From Sclerotinia nivalis (taxonomy: Eukaryota; Ascomycota; Leotiomycetes; Helotiales; Sclerotiniaceae), in the NCBI GenBank assembly GCA_029531795.1, contig JAPEIS010000004.1, positions 1,922,001 to 1,986,000 of the forward strand: a DNA stretch of 64,000 bases. The letters run 5' to 3'. Position 1 is the stretch's first letter; each line of letters begins with the position of its first letter. This document shows positions 13,072 through 25,703 of this stretch, one piece after another. A model generated the notes under the pieces. That model saw nothing but the letters and a program-made list of their open reading frames with translations, had not been told where the DNA came from and did not search any database. The translations under genes and the position numbers were made by a program.

Positions 13072-16000
13072 ATGGACTCAGAGATGAGCTCGGATGAATT
13101 CGAGATTGTTGAATCTGGCGACATTGTTGAACAAATGCTTGCGGATGAGGAGCCAGACCTCGCGGCAATTAAGGCATGGTTGAACCCTACAGACTATCTA
13201 GCGTCATCCAGTGAGTTCAGTCGCCATCTGTCATCCAAATCCCCCGAAACTGGCGAATGGATTAGAAAGACCTCGCAATTTGGCCAATGGCATTCATCTG
13301 TTAATCATGGGTCTATCTGGATCAAGGCAGTGCCAGGTGCGGGGAAGAGTGTCCTCGCAGCCTCAATGGCACAATCGCTCTCGATGCATGAGTCTGTTCC
13401 TGTTCTTTTCTTCTTTTTCAGACAGATTATCGAAACAAACCGCACTTCTCGTGGTCTTCTGCAAGATTGGATGTGTCAACTTTTGCCTTTTAGCGAAGTC
13501 CTGCAATTGATTCTACTTAGCTATGTGAAAAGCAAGCAGAGCCAGGGAAGTGTACCCACAGAAGAGTTGTGGAAACATTTTTTAGCTGGTCTGAAGGCGC
13601 TCGAAAGAGTTTATTGTATTGCCGATGCGTTGGATGAGATGGATATGGATGAAGATTTTCTCTCTCGACTTAATATCTTGGGATCATTTAGACCTGCTCA
13701 AGTCAAAGTATTGTTGACTAGTCGACCAAAACAATATCTTCAACGAGCCTTAAAAAATCCTCAAGTTATTCACGTCAGCCTCGAGAAGGAGCTTGTGAAG
13801 CGAGATATATCGGTATTTGTTCGACAGCGCGCGATGGAGTTCGCAATGGATGGAATCGATGAGAATATGCAAACTTTCATCGAAAAGACTGTTTGCGAGC
13901 GCTCGCAAGGTCTTTTCTTGTACGCCCGCCTCATGCTTGATCAAATTGCACATTCAATCAAAGAGAAAAAGTACGAGAAGGCCTCAATACGAGAAATGGT
14001 TGCCAAATTGCCTGTGGGCCTTGAGGAGATGTATAATAGGCTACTTTTGAATCATGCATCACTTACAAACATCCATCAAGATATTCAAATCATTATTCTA
14101 CAGCTGATTACTCAATCGTCACGACCCATGCGCCTTATCGAAATTGCCAAAGCTATTGAAAACAATCCTCACCTCACAGGGAGTGGCAAAGACTGCAAAA
14201 ATATTGTCAGGTCTGGTTGTGGTCCACTTTTAGAAATCATGGAAGATGGAGTTGTACAAATCTTGCACCATTCTTTCACAGAATTTATTTTGGACGTTGG
14301 CCGGATTACCTGTACCACGTCAGACTTCCCCCAATTTCCTGTCATCGATCCCAAAAATGCGCATCGCAAGATCGCTCTTACTTGTATCAGTCAGCTTCAA
14401 GGAGTTGCATTTTCTACATACCCCATGTCAGATGATACAGATTATGGTGGAAGTAGAGCCCCAAGACGTGTAGCGGGTCGTTCCAAACAACAAGAGTTTG
14501 ATTTTCGTCAATCATTCATACGGTACCCACTTGTGGAGTATGCTGCAACAAAATGGACTTATCATGCCAAGGGATATGACTATGAAGATACAAGTTTCTA
14601 CGAGACACTGGAAGAATTTTGTAATCATGAAAACCAGGCATTCAAAGCTTGGTGCATATTGGTCGGCAAATCGATAAATTCTACCGGTATGAATGATTTG
14701 CGGCGACATTTTGATTCATCTATAGCATCAGAAAAAGGTGCGGATGTCGACATCCTAGACGGCACAGAGAATACACCTTTGTTTTGGGCTGCTAGAGGCG
14801 GTCACATCGAAGTTGTTAAAAGATTATTAGATGCTGGTGCGGAGCCAAATATTGATGGATATAATGGGTTGAGGCCCCTTCATGTTGCAGCCTCGAACAA
14901 CCATGCAGGAGTGGTTAAGCTCCTGCTTAGAGCTGGTATGTTAATTCCTATGATTGCGGTATTCCATAGTACGGATTGCAGTCCATCAATGAAAAGCTTT
15001 GATTTTTGAATCGTTTTTGAATATAAACTCCATTATGAACACCAATTCATATTCCAATGTTCAGAGCTTCTAAACATTGGAAGCTTCCATAGATGGTCTA
15101 CTAGCCCGGACTATCGACTACCCTGTGCTTGGTATCTCGTTCACTCTTCTTATACTGACCTCTCGCAGGCGTCTCCCCTCTCACACCTAAAACGAAGGAC
15201 ATACATGTAGGCAGAAGTTGTAAAAACTCACAATCAAGTGTTGGTCACCATCCATTGATGTTCGCTAGTAATTCTGGGCATTTAGAAACAGTGATAGAGA
15301 TGATTCCATACTGCGAGACGAAGGAACTTGAACGCTCTCTCTTGCGATCAACTTATCATGAACATCATGCTCTAGTCTCTACTCTTTTGGAAAGGACGGA
15401 TGTTTCTCCCAATGCAAAAGCACCCGTAGGCTATGGTGACATGAGCAGGATAGGAGGGCAAACTGCCCTCATGGTAGCGACAAGCTCCCTCGAACCAAAG
15501 TCTGTAAAGGTATTACTTGAAAAGGGGGCGATTGCAAGTCTGAGCGGTACATCTATGAAGGATGTCCCAGTTCGTCGTACCACACGTCGTGTTAATCGAT
15601 TCAAATTGGAAGGTAGAACCCCGCTTCACAATCTTGCTATGGCTGCGACGAAAAAAGAAGATCGAGCTGCTGCGAAGGAAATCTTGGATATGCTCTTATT
15701 AGCGGGCGCTGATCTTGAGGCCCGAGATGACAACGGTGACACTCCTCTGCTACTTACAGTGCTGCCTAATAGTGACAAATTTTGTCAAACCTCCATGGAA
15801 CTTTTGCTCTCGGCTGGTGCTAATCCAGTAAGCACCATCTGTTCTTGTAACTCCTGCCCACTTTTCACATTTTACTGTTTTATTTCGATGTATCCTATCT
15901 ACTTTCAAACACGTCTCAAACTTTGATGATTTACGCCAAATTATTTTAAGCAATTACTGACTATATCCATCATAGTGTGCTGTGAGCTCCGACGGTGACA

Positions 16001-19000
16001 CGTTACTTCACCGAGCTTGCAGAGCTTTGTCATCGACTAACCTTGCCAATCAACTTTTAGCCTTCGGAGCAAATCCTAATCAAGCTCGAATTTCAGATGG
16101 GTTAACGCCTTTACATTGGTACGTCAAAATTGTTTCTTCTTCTTTTCTTGCTCTTGGTCCAATACGTGCTTTGATCTCCCATTACTCTTTGATTGTTCAT
16201 ACCTAATCTTAATATTGCGAGCTTCTTTTCCATCGTTTTCGCCCGGCATTTGTCATTCTATCATTTGCTTTCGAAACTCGGAGACCCATGAATGAAGATA
16301 TCCCTCAGAGAGCTTCTTCATTGTTTGATTTGAGGCTGATATTTCACTTAGTGCAGTGGATAACATATACAAACCAGCCGAGCATATCGAATTGCTTGTC
16401 AGCCATGGTGGCGCTGATATTAACACTCAAGATAACAAAGGAGATACTCCACTACATCGTGCTTGTAGGTCTCACTCAATGAAGATGGATGAACTGATTA
16501 CTACCCTTTTAAGTTTTGAGCCTAATCTCAATATTCAAAACAATCTTGGCGAGACCTGTTTACACAATATAAATCATGATGCTGGTCCGATAAACTCCAT
16601 AATCGACGCCGGGATAGATCTAGAAATACGCGACCGGGAAGGAATGTCGGTCTTGCTTAGAGCTGTTGCTAAAAGTCCAGGTACGAATCTGAAAATGATA
16701 GAAACGCTTTTAAAGCATCAGAAAAAGGCTTCCATCTCTGCTCGAGCGTGGCCGCAAGGAAAAACAGCACTGCATTTAGCTTGTCAATCAAAAAAATCTG
16801 TCGAGCTTCTCGAATTACTTGTGAAATATGAGGCGGACCTCACTTGGACAGACAGTATGAATGGCAACAGCCTGTTGCACGAAATTGCAGAATGGTTCGA
16901 CGGAGATCCAAGGGATATTGCTCTGATTGAATATTTATATCAAAATGGTGTCTCGGTCAATGCAAGAAATTATCGGCAACAAACCGCTGTGCACATCATG
17001 GGACCAGTCAACGGTTGCAGTAACGCATCGAGAAGTATAGCCAACAGAGAGACTTTCATCTCTATCATTCATCGGCTCTGCCCCGAGTTTGATGTTAATG
17101 TGAAGGACATAGAAGGGTACACGCCCTTTCATTATGCTTGTGCTACTTCCGAACCATCGGCTTTTGTTTTAGTAATAGTCAGCGCAGACTTAAACGCTAA
17201 AGCTTTCAATCAGCGCACTCCTCTTCATTGCGCTGCTCGCGGACGTCAATGTGGTATTATATCAATGTTACTGAGTCAGGCTCAAAATGCTGGTTCTACA
17301 ATTGGTCTTGATGCTCAAGATTCCGACGGGATGACACCTCTTCATTATGCCTGCATATCAGGCAGACCCGAATCTACCAGTATCCTAATCTCAGCTGGTG
17401 CTGATATCGAGAAGAGAAGCAAGAATGGGGCCACTCCATTAGTCGCATGTGCTAGATTTCCCGAGGAAAAGAGAATCTGGGAATTGTTACAGAGAAGAAG
17501 TTCTACTGAGCTCAACATACGCGATCCCTTTAGAGTTCATTTAAGCCCTTCTGGGCATAATCAGCGGCCTCCCCCGGACGACACAACGCAACATATTACA
17601 TGCCGTATTGGGATCATTGCACAGATGTTACTAAAGGCTGGGGCCAGTACTGAAAATGCATTTTATCCAGCACTCAATGCAAAATGTGCGGAATTGATAC
17701 ATGTCATAAGGGGAGAGGAACCTACGAAAAGCAAGAAATTTGCCGAAATTCAACTCATGGCGCCAATGGTTAATGTTGCGAAAGTACTGGATGAATGCAC
17801 TGACAAAGATATCAGTCATCTAATGGCACAGATCCCAGAATTAGATGAGATCACAATGGAACATATGGTCGCAAGAGGTGTTGATTTTACAAAGGCAGAT
17901 GTATATAATTACGCTTGCCCAGGACCTCCAATTGCTGGACTCGCATACTATGGGTTGACCGAATTTATGAACAAGATACTTTCCAGTGTATGTACATTCT
18001 CTTCCTTGCTTATCTCTTTCCTTTTCCTACCCCTGCGTCGGACGTTAGCACTGTTCCTTTCCATTCAATAATTCACAGACCTCCGATTATTCCTTTGGGA
18101 TAGAGGAGCAATCTGGCGCTCTGAAATACTGAATGCCTCGAATTGTATGACACCACTGGCCGTCATCTTTTCCGTGTCAACTTTACTCGATCGCCTATTT
18201 TCCCTTTTTATTCTTCACCCACCTCAACAAACTATTATTTTCATTTCCTCTCCTATCCTTGATTCCGAGAGCCTACTCATCATATCCTCAAGTCGGAAGT
18301 GGATTAAAATGTCGCATTTCAAACACTAATAAGTTTCAAGATAAAACTATTCGATGATCCAAAATTTACCGGTCCAATTGCAGATAGCTGTCGTTTTGAT
18401 GGATGGAGCCACATTCGACCACTGCTACAAGTGGCCTGTCAGCGGCCAATCTGGAATATGGATATGGTCAAACTCTTAGTTGAAGAAGGACAAGTGGATG
18501 TGAATGCTCATCAGATGATGAAGGAGAGTAAGAATAGTACAAAGACTGAAAATAAAATCCAAGGAACTACAGCTCTTCATATATTGGCAGAGGGGAATTT
18601 TTGGTGGCAGGTAGAGGCTACTAGATACTTGGGTGAACATGGTACGTTTTGTTTACTTGCACAAATCTGGCACCTTTGGATGCTGAATATCATGGTTTCG
18701 ATGTTCATGGCATGCTAATGTGATGAGCACTGGATTCTGGTACCTATGCTTATTCTGATTACATGCATCAGCTAAAACTGAAAGAAAGGAAAACCTGCCG
18801 CAAAATGCTAATGTGACCTCAGGTGCCGAAGTAGATATTTTGGACGAGAATGGTCGTACTCCTCTAGAAATTGCCAGTACATACAGTGAACACGGTTCAG
18901 CAATTGGAAGGAAGTTTTTTCGACCTCAATGCTGTGAGGCTCTCCTCAAATTAGGAGCTGATCCTAACAAAATCAACCCTGAAGGCCTCACAGCTCTCAA

Positions 19001-20297
19001 CAAGGCCGGTCCTGACAAATATACGATCGAACTCCTACTGAAATACGGCGCAGATGTCAATGCGGGAACGAAAGGTGTACTAACATCAGCCATCGAAAGT
19101 GGAGATATAAAGATGCTCCAACTTTGCCTTGAAAACGGAGCTGATCCTAATGTTCCGGATAATTCGACAGATTCTAGTTTCCGAGCTCAAAATGAGACCG
19201 TTAATGTAGCGAGAAAATACCCCATCGTAATGGCGGCACTACTAAACGGTTATAAGGCATATTCTGCTTCCACAGCGGCGGAGATGATAAAACTCCTACT
19301 AGATCATGGTGCCAGAGTCGATTTACCTATTGACGAGGAGCAAACCATCTTGCACTACCTGTTCGCAAATGCCACATCGGCAACCCTTCGTCCTTTTCTC
19401 GAAAGGCCAGGAATCGACATGAACAGCAAGGATCAGTCAGGCCGAACCGTACTCCTATCCGCCCTTTTGAATCTCCCTGTAATGGAAATGCAGCAAGTAC
19501 ATCTTGCACTATCTGGCCACCATCAACTCAAATCAAGATACGTGAGCCCCTACATGCACCTTATCAAATCAACTACTTATGGCTCCTCTCTCGACTATCT
19601 GGCAGTGGATAATGAAGGGCGCCACATAATATTCTACTTGCTCCCTAGATGGACCACCGAAACCGCGTCCCTATTTCTTCCCATCCCAGGTGTCCGCTCT
19701 CTCATTACCCAAAAAGATAATGCGGGTTATTCTCCTCTCCATCGTGCTTTATCTTCTCTTCGCACTTCTCCATCTACATCCCTCAATAAAATCGTTGATA
19801 TTTTCTTAAACGAAGGAGGTGCCGATCTTCTAGAGCCTGATCCAAAATCTGATACGGCATTACATTATCTATCACGCAAACTCCCCTTTACGCCGCAGGA
19901 TCTTCTCCCATTGATGAACCAATTTCTCGCTTTAGGTGGTTCCATAAATGCACGAAATGATGTGCGCATGACACCTTTACTAGCATATCTTCAAGCCCGA
20001 GGAGATCAGTCTAACTTCCCATGGTTTAAAGAGCATGGTGCGGATTTCAAGATTAAGAACAATGAAGGAGAAGGAGCGCTACACATTGTTGCCAAGAGAA
20101 AAGCTGACTTGTCAGAACTCTTAACCTGGGGAAGAGTGAATGGGGAAGGAGATCCCACTGCGCGATTATTTGAGGTGCTGGTTAAGGAGTATGGGTGCGA
20201 GGTTTTGGATGAAGATGAGAAGGGGAGGACGGCGTTGGATATCGCGGCCGCAGTCGGCAATGAGGAGATTTTAAAGTTGTTTCAGCGGAGAAGGTAA
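13072..20297 (+). CDS. NACHT-ankyrin NLR-like (STAND) protein
   Basis: Seven exons can be joined in phase: 13072-14935, 15169-15827, 15976-16118, 16352-17985, 18079-18144, 18384-18641 and 18823-20297, giving about 2,032 residues. The N-terminus has the fungal pre-NACHT pattern (LNPTDYLASSSEFSRHL, then TGEWI and QWH). A NACHT ATPase follows, with Walker A VPGAGKS at residues 87-93 and Walker B ADALDE at about 184-189. A winged-helix-like segment leads to ankyrin repeats from about residue 565 to the end, with many TPLH, LLxxGAD and NxxxxGxT motifs. Proteins of this design are signalling ATPases, several of them linked to non-self recognition and programmed cell death in fungi. A role here is inferred. 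The start is the first ATG in frame. Exon 5 (66 bases) is the least certain: it needs a GTGTATG donor at 17986. No frameshift or nonsense codon remains once the introns are removed. Confidence 0.88.
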
Positions 20298-22085
20298 GAC
20301 ATTCAGGTCTCAGTATAGTACTCGTATTTAAACATTTATCTTTAGTCGTCCAATTCTCGACCCAAACCTTCAGATCCCTTCGTGCATCCCTCGAATTGTC
20401 TAAATATGTTGCTAACCTTAAATAAATTGTCGTTGAGCATTTAGTCGTGGCTTGATAGAACGTGATATCTTCGAGAAGCCTAGAATTTACTATCCCGTGT
20501 CCAATTCCGTACTAAAGATCAAAATAAGATAAGGGTGAAACTATGCGGTCGAACTACAAGAGTGGATAAAACGCTGACTAATCTCGAGGCAACTTAGGGG
20601 AAATCTAATCTGCTTTCACGACCTCAACTGATCACGACCTCAACTGAAGACAACCGTGCAACGCTCTTCTTCCCATCTGCTTGCATAATTGACAATATCT
20701 AGGTAATAACCTCTTCTCCTCCATCTCTCTAAAACTATCTGGGGAGGATATTTGTGCTGAGCCCGTTTAACAGTCATCTATGGCGGTCTAGGACATTTGA
20801 GCCCCATTCATATGATCCGACGACAAACATCAAAATGTGGAGAGTTCGATCTCCAACCAACATAGGGGCCGAGAAGATTCCACGAAATGGCTAGGCATCG
20901 ATGGTAAATACCTCAATTCCCCAAACTGGGCGATTGCTTACCGTTCGCTGAAATAATCGCTACTTGATCGCTCCTTAACAACCGCGCGGATCATTCGTTA
21001 CCAATCAACATTCAAGGCTATTGTACGTACAATGTAACGGTTGCAATCTGCGAGTTGGCAATCTGCGAGTTGGCCGCCGTTGTCCCATTGTTCCCTCCTT
21101 TTGCCTTCCCGTCCTGTACGAATTTCTTAATACGTGCCTGACAACACCAGCATTCGACGCGTCTTCTTTTCTTCCTTCTCTCATCGGCAGTTTGTCTAAC
21201 CGGGACCCACAAAAAGTCCAAAAACTGTTTTTACCCCTGAGATCCTCACTTCACGCTCCTACTCTCCATTCGTCATATACCTATATCCAATCGCATTATG
21301 ACCCTTATGAAATTAAGCCGAAAAAAAATGAAGCGGTCAAACAGGATATGCATGCACCCCAAGCCCCAACATACCAAATTCTGGAGTTCTCCATTTTCAC
21401 CCCGCTGCATATACTTTCATTTGGGCAATGACATAATTTTTCTGTCTGAGCAAGGATATCTCCATCTGAATTTTCTCCAAATTCATGCTGTTACCTCTCG
21501 CTTCCACAAGGTTTTCCAATCCCAATGCTTGAATAGGCCAAGTGAGCTTGACGATTCCTACCCTGAAACATCAGAGCAGTTCCACAAATCGACCGAACGG
21601 CCAATTTTCACGCAACGTCCGAGGATGTACCGCTCAAGGAATACCCCCATGTTTGGAGGTGGCTGAAATGCCATTGCCAACAGCCTCGCGTTGCAACCGT
21701 TGCACTGATGTGATGCCCGCTTTTATAAGGTTCACATATCAGTAGTGACGCGATAATCGCTGCCCGAATAGTAAATCCGGAGAGGCGTACCAAGATATTT
21801 TTTAGGTACCATCTTGGTCACGTTGGGAAAGGGATGATCTTGTTTACCTGGCTTGGATCCTGATTAGTTTTCGATTCCATGTTTCAATCCCCACGGGTCA
21901 TTTCTATTTTCTCTCCACACGGGTGCCGTTGGTGGTTTTATAAAGAGTTGATTATTCCCCTTGTTGGTAAGGAAAGTTTTCATGTCTTTTTTCATTATTG
22001 GATGATATTCTTTTTATACTGGGTTTGAATCTCTTCAATACTGTATGTGAATATACATTCTTCGCATAGACATTGAAAAAAAAAT
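20298..22085. other. Spacer: NACHT-ankyrin 3' flank and transporter promoter
   Basis: No gene is supported. Open frames at 21021-21745 are short and overlap on both strands. A short direct repeat, GGCAATCTGCGAGTT, occurs twice near 21045-21072. The last 300 bases are pyrimidine-rich and probably hold the promoter and leader of the downstream transporter. Confidence 0.5.
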
Positions 22086-23730
22086 ATGGCGCCTTATTTT
22101 GGTATAAGGGGAGGATGGCTCACGTTCTGGGTCACCGTTGCTTGTGCAACGGATATGACTTTGTTCGGTTATGATCAAGGTGTTTTTGGTATGGCTACCA
22201 CCCCCTTCATTTGAACCTCTCTAACCGAGTCTAGGTGGTGTTATCGTAACTGAAGATTTCCTCAACACACTCAATCTCAATGGCAAGACCGCTCTAGTTG
22301 GAACAATCACCGCTCTTTACGATATTGGTTGTTTCGTAGGAGCCATTGCCGCCGTCGCGTTTGGTGAAAGACTCGGTCGTAAGAAAACCATTCTCTGGGG
22401 AACAACAATCATGACCATCGGCGCAATTCTCCAAATCGCCGCATTCGATGTCCCGACAATGATTGTAGGCAGAATCGTAGCTGGTATCGGTAATGGTATG
22501 AACACATCTACGGCACCAGTTTGGCAATCCGAAACATCCAAGGCGAGTCTGCGGGGTAAACTGGTCGTCATCGAAATGATTCTCAACATTGCTGGATTCT
22601 CCCTCAGTAACTGGGTCACATATGGATTTTCTTTCCTTTCCGGTCCCGTGACCTGGAGATTCCCACTCGCCTTCCAATTGATTTTTATCATAATCCTCTA
22701 CGTCACCGTTCCATGGCTCCCAGAATCTCCTCGTTGGTTGATCGCACATGGAAGGATTGATGAAGGCCGTCAAATCATTGCTGACCTCGAGGATATCGAT
22801 CTACAAGATGACCGCGTAACCAATGACGTAAATGACATCATCTACGCCGTTGAATACGAAGAAGCACATGGAGTTTCCTGGTTTGATCTCCTCCGTGGCC
22901 GAACTGGAGAAGCTGGAACCTCAACTATACGTCGTCTTGTCCTAGGTTGCGGAACGCAAGCCATGCAACAGCTTAGTGGTATCAACGTTACATCCTACTA
23001 TCTCCCCACCGTCTTAATCTCCTCCGTCGGTCTCTCAAACACACTCGCAAGACTCCTCGCTGCTTGCAATAGTGTATCCTACCTTGCTGCTTCACTCCTC
23101 GCCATTCCAAATGTTGAGCGCTGGGGAAGGAGAAATCTCATGATGTATGCGGCCGCTGGTCAAGCAGTCTGTTACCTCTTGATCACCGTTTTGCTCCGCT
23201 TCAGCGAATTAGAAGGTTACGCCCATCAAAAAGAAGTCGCCTCCGCCTCCGTCGCATTTTTCTTTGTTTACTACCTCTTCTTCGGTTTCGGCTGGCAAGG
23301 TGTCCCATGGCTTTACCCAACTGAAATCAACTCTCTCTCCATGCGCACCAAAGGTGCTGCGATCGGTACAGCCACAAATTGGATCTTCAATTTCATGGTG
23401 GTAGAAATCACACCTATCGGAATCGAGTCTTTGAGATGGAAATTCTACATCATCTGGACGATTTTCAATGCATCATTTGTACCGATTGTTTATTTCTTCT
23501 ATCCCGAGACGAGCGATAGGACATTGGAGGATATTGATAGACTGTTCAGAGAGAATGGAAGTGTATTCGTATTCAAGGATGCAGATGCGATTAGCAGAAA
23601 GAGACCAGCTCGATACTTTGAGGCGGAGGAGAGAAATGCGGGGAAGAATTTGGGGAGCAGTGGGGAAAAGAAGGATGAGGCTGGATTTGGAGGTGCGTTG
23701 GCGGAGCATGATGAAGTGGTTACGTATTAG
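22086..23730 (+). CDS. MFS sugar transporter (hexose/disaccharide porter type)
   Basis: Two exons, 22086-22188 and 22235-23730, separated by a 46-base intron, join in phase to give 532 residues. The protein is a 12-helix member of the major facilitator sugar porter family in the plasma membrane. It would move a sugar or related polyol by proton symport or by facilitated diffusion. Diagnostic motifs are FGYDQGVFGG in helix 1, GERLGRKK in the loop after helix 2, PWLPESPRWL after helix 6, QQLSGIN at helix 7 and PETSDRTLEDID after helix 12. The N-terminus is short and begins straight into helix 1. The hydrophilic tail ends in VVTY. The start is the first ATG after an A-rich leader and fixes the phase of the intron. 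The substrate cannot be read from the sequence. Confidence 0.92.
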
Positions 23731-24736
23731 GGTATGGTGGGTTAAAAGGAGGGTGCCTTCTTGTGGACGGATGTTTGGATTGGAGTTTTCTGGTTAGTTA
23801 TCATGAGTTTATGTGTGCATGAGCATGAGTATGGAGTTAGGATCGATGAATAGCATCATGAGCATTTCTTGGCAGGTTATGACAGGAGATTATGAATAGA
23901 AAAAAATTTAAGAAATGAAACATAAGTAAGATTACAAAATATGATTATTCAAGAGAAAAAACCTCGTGAATTTACATTTTTTTAATAGAAATTCACCAGA
24001 CACCAAAGCAAATTCACCAACAAATTGCAGCCCGTGTGCATGAACCAGTGAACTCATCACAGATCCGAGCAGGAAAATAAGGAGTTTCAGTAGTTGAGAT
24101 GTCTTTGGCATTTACATTTATATTTGAAATATCTCGTCAAACCGTGGTTAGTACCCAGTATGTTTTAGAATATTTCCTTAATGTGCATTAGATTTTGAGG
24201 AAAAATTCTGATTTCGTCCCAGTCATTTATTGGCACGTTGCGCTATTGTCTTTGAGATGATTATAAAGAGCATGTGTTTGCAAATATTTCGAATATCCGA
24301 GCTAGATATGAGCAACAAGAACTCAGATATATTGTTGCATGTATGGTGATTATGTAATTTCAACGAGTCTAAAACGGATGAGAGAGGTTGGATCATCCAT
24401 CTAGACACTTGCAAGCTTGCATGATGGCAAGTGGGCTAGTAATGCTTCTCGCTGCAGGCGCGAGAGAAGACGAAAAGAAATTTCCATATTGTATTTTATT
24501 TCACTTCACTTTGATAACTAAGGCAGATATCAGATGTACTTTTGCATAGAGTGGATCTTTATCTAGTTGAACGGTGTGAGCGAGGATAATATGTGGGCAG
24601 AAGCCGATTGGATGTTATAAATCATTGTTTGAAACATATTCAAAGATCAGGAAAACCATCATCTGAGACATCTATCCGATCAAACATCCTCGATGTAACA
24701 AGCTCCATTTGGGCATCAGAACTAAGTGTCGAGAGC
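23731..24736. other. Spacer between convergent 3' ends
   Basis: This 1-kb AT-rich stretch separates the transporter stop from the stop of the minus-strand gene that follows. It would hold both transcription ends. No open frame longer than about 65 codons stands out before the convergent gene is reached. Confidence 0.6.
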
Positions 24737-25703
24737 TTACATCTTTCTCTTCTTGCTCTTTTGAGCATCAGCTGCGTGATAACCAAGGACAAGCTTATGC
24801 GCAGCCATATCGAATTTGGGGGCCTGCCCCTGAAGACACGAGTCGTGATATTTCCAGACAGTGGAATGACCTGGCTCCAACCAACCTTTTGCTATGATCT
24901 CCATCGGAAGTGCAACATGTCTTTTGATGTACCAGTGCCAGTATACAAGAAATGCATGCGCATCCTGAAGTATTTGACGACCTATTCTTGGATTCTCTCT
25001 GAAAACTTCAGGGTTTCGCGGCTTCACAATAAATCTATCACCCTGGAATCCGATGACATATCTAAGCTCGACATTCAATAGTCTGCCTGTCTCAGCAATA
25101 TTATTGTAGCCAAGGGCAGATCGGATTACCAATGGGATACCTCGTTCCTGGAGATTCAAGTTATAAGTGTACATAACTTCTTTGTCCGCTGGTGGAAGTA
25201 AACCGCTCATAGCAGTTTGAAAATTACCACTCGAGGGCGTCGATGCTTGGAGGACAGGAGGCATCGCAATTCTATTCAGATTCGCAAATGGTTCGAGGGG
25301 AGCTTGAACCAGCTTATTCGCAGCGGCATTCGTCATCGCAGACACAGTCGCCGGGGTAAAATCCGAAATATCTCTCGCAGCAGTCTCAAATCCCTAGCCA
25401 AACTTCCCATCACCCCCTATTATTCATTAACACGATTCCAATCTCACTATCACACAATAAAAACTTACAAAAGCTCTCATAAACCAACTTCTCGACCGCC
25501 TCCAACTTCTGCGATTCAGTCTTTCCCTCCGCAATACCATTAATTGCCTTCATCGCACTTCCGTAAAGTCTTCTGAAATGTTCTAGATTAATATTCTCAT
25601 CGCCCATTGCTCGGGCGAGCATTTCGCCTTTGATTGATTCGTAGGGCTCCATCTTTGAATGTGTTGTTGTATATGTTGTTGTATCTTCGCGATTTAATTC
25701 CAT
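24737..25703 (-). CDS. Hypothetical protein with basic C-terminal tail
   Basis: I do not recognise this protein. Two open segments on the minus strand are best joined by a GTAAGT intron at 25372-25468, giving about 289 residues. The first exon begins at the ATG at 25703 and is helical and charged (EGKTESQKLEAVEKLVYESF). The second holds NAAANKLVQAPLEPFANLNR, an aromatic patch HAFLVYWHWYIKRH and a lysine/arginine tail KSKKRKM that could act as a nuclear localisation signal. There is no signal peptide and no membrane span. The acceptor is uncertain: a second choice uses a 40-base intron and adds GFETAARD, but that intron is very short for a fungus. The gene is convergent with the sugar transporter. 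That it is a real gene is likely from the long second exon and a good donor site. Its function is unknown. Confidence 0.6.
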
